Assembly (NCBI GenBank): GCA_035642125.1
Contig: DASQSZ010000398.1
Span: 1-22,733 of the forward strand
Source of the DNA: CALAED01 sp937891035
GTDB lineage: Bacteria > Actinomycetota > Actinomycetes > Streptosporangiales > Streptosporangiaceae
Direction of reading: 5' to 3'
DNA length: 22,733 nt
The position numbers and the translations under genes are program-made. Positions 22,349 to 22,733 of this stretch are shown one piece after another. Each line of letters begins with the position of its first letter. The first letter of the stretch is position 1. The notes under the pieces were generated by a model. That model worked only from the letters and a program-made list of their open reading frames with translations, searched no databases and had not been told where the DNA came from.

Positions 22349-22733
22349 TGACCGGCCTGCTGCTTGAGTGCGGTCAGCGCCTGCTTGAGCTTGGCGTCCT
22401 GCTCGGGGTTGAGCGGAACGAACTTCGCCAGTTCCGCGATCTTGGCGTGGTTGGTGACGTAGAACTCCACGAACGCGAGTACCTCGGGCCGCTTCAGCGA
22501 GGCGGCCTTCGGGTAGATGAACAGCGGTCGAGAGAGCGGCTTGTACGTGCCGTTCTGCGCGGTTTGCACGCTGGGCGTCACACAGCCGTCGCCGCCGTCG
22601 ACCTGCACGGCGTTCAGCTTGCTCGCGTTCTCCTCGAAGTAGGAGAAGCCGAAGTAGCCAAGGCCGCCCTTGGTCCCGGTCACACCCTGCACGATGACGT
22701 TGTCGTCCTCGCTGGGCTGGTAGTCGGTACGGC
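22345..22733 (-). CDS. pstS: phosphate-binding protein PstS (C-terminal part, cut by window edge)
   Basis: Only the last 128 or so residues are present; the gene continues beyond 22733. Seen: RTDYQPSEDDNVIVQGV, where the DDN motif and following strand are typical of PstS, then GLGYFGFSYFEEN, PLSRPLFIYPK and a helical tail ending KQQAGQ. PstS is a lipoprotein that captures phosphate outside the membrane and hands it to PstCA. The signal/lipobox and any PHO box promoter would be outside the window. Confidence 0.95.
   Translation of the reverse strand, partial: RTDYQPSEDDNVIVQGVTGTKGGLGYFGFSYFEENASKLNAVQVDGGDGCVTPSVQTAQNGTYKPLSRPLFIYPKAASLKRPEVLAFVEFYVTNHAKIAELAKFVPLNPEQDAKLKQALTALKQQAGQ

Overview
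The window is high-GC DNA with GTG starts, leaderless-looking promoters and protein families typical of filamentous actinomycetes. These include an F420/deazaflavin-type reductase, a MarR-free XRE/HATPase regulator pair, a mycothiol-type DinB protein, XRE-nSTAND-WD40 and a LigC-type ligase. I infer an actinobacterium, most likely of the Streptosporangiales type (Nonomuraea/Streptosporangium-like). The genus call is from family memory, not from a marker gene. No rRNA, tRNA, CRISPR array, transposase or integrase was seen.

Layout. Positions 1-2166 (+) hold a NACHT NTPase with a multi-pass C-terminal membrane domain, cut by the window start. A deazaflavin-dependent nitroreductase-like gene follows (2277-2774, +). 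Next is a divergent regulatory set: a long XRE regulator (2894-4354, -), then a HATPase of the anti-sigma type with two tiny overlapping genes (4638-5515, +). Positions 5643-9096 (-) hold a two-gene operon of a cytosolic STAND-like P-loop ATPase and a membrane-anchored type-1 periplasmic-binding-like sensor. About 870 bp of poorly coding DNA follows (9097-9971) with an AT-rich palindrome. Then come a DinB/MDMPI-fold protein (9972-10706, -) and a 1241-residue XRE-nSTAND-14xWD40 protein (10911-14636, -).

Divergent from the WD40 gene is a + strand cluster: an ArsR-like winged-helix regulator (14813-15889), a secreted I36-type small protein (15992-16378) and a translationally coupled lipoprotein (16375-17328). 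On the other side of a hairpin lie an ATP-dependent DNA ligase (17413-18372, -), a DUF6504-like gene (18435-18743, -), and the end of a phosphate-uptake operon pstS(partial)-pstC-pstA-pstB (-). That operon is followed closely by an OmpR-type regulator whose receiver lacks the phospho-acceptor Asp.

How it fits together: the first 14.6 kb look like an accessory signalling/conflict region, with three different STAND-class NTPases, two HTH regulators and a HATPase. The last 5 kb are a core nutrient-uptake operon. The most promising undescribed systems are the STAND ATPase plus membrane-anchored binding-protein pair (5643-9096) and the degenerate response regulator attached to the pst operon.
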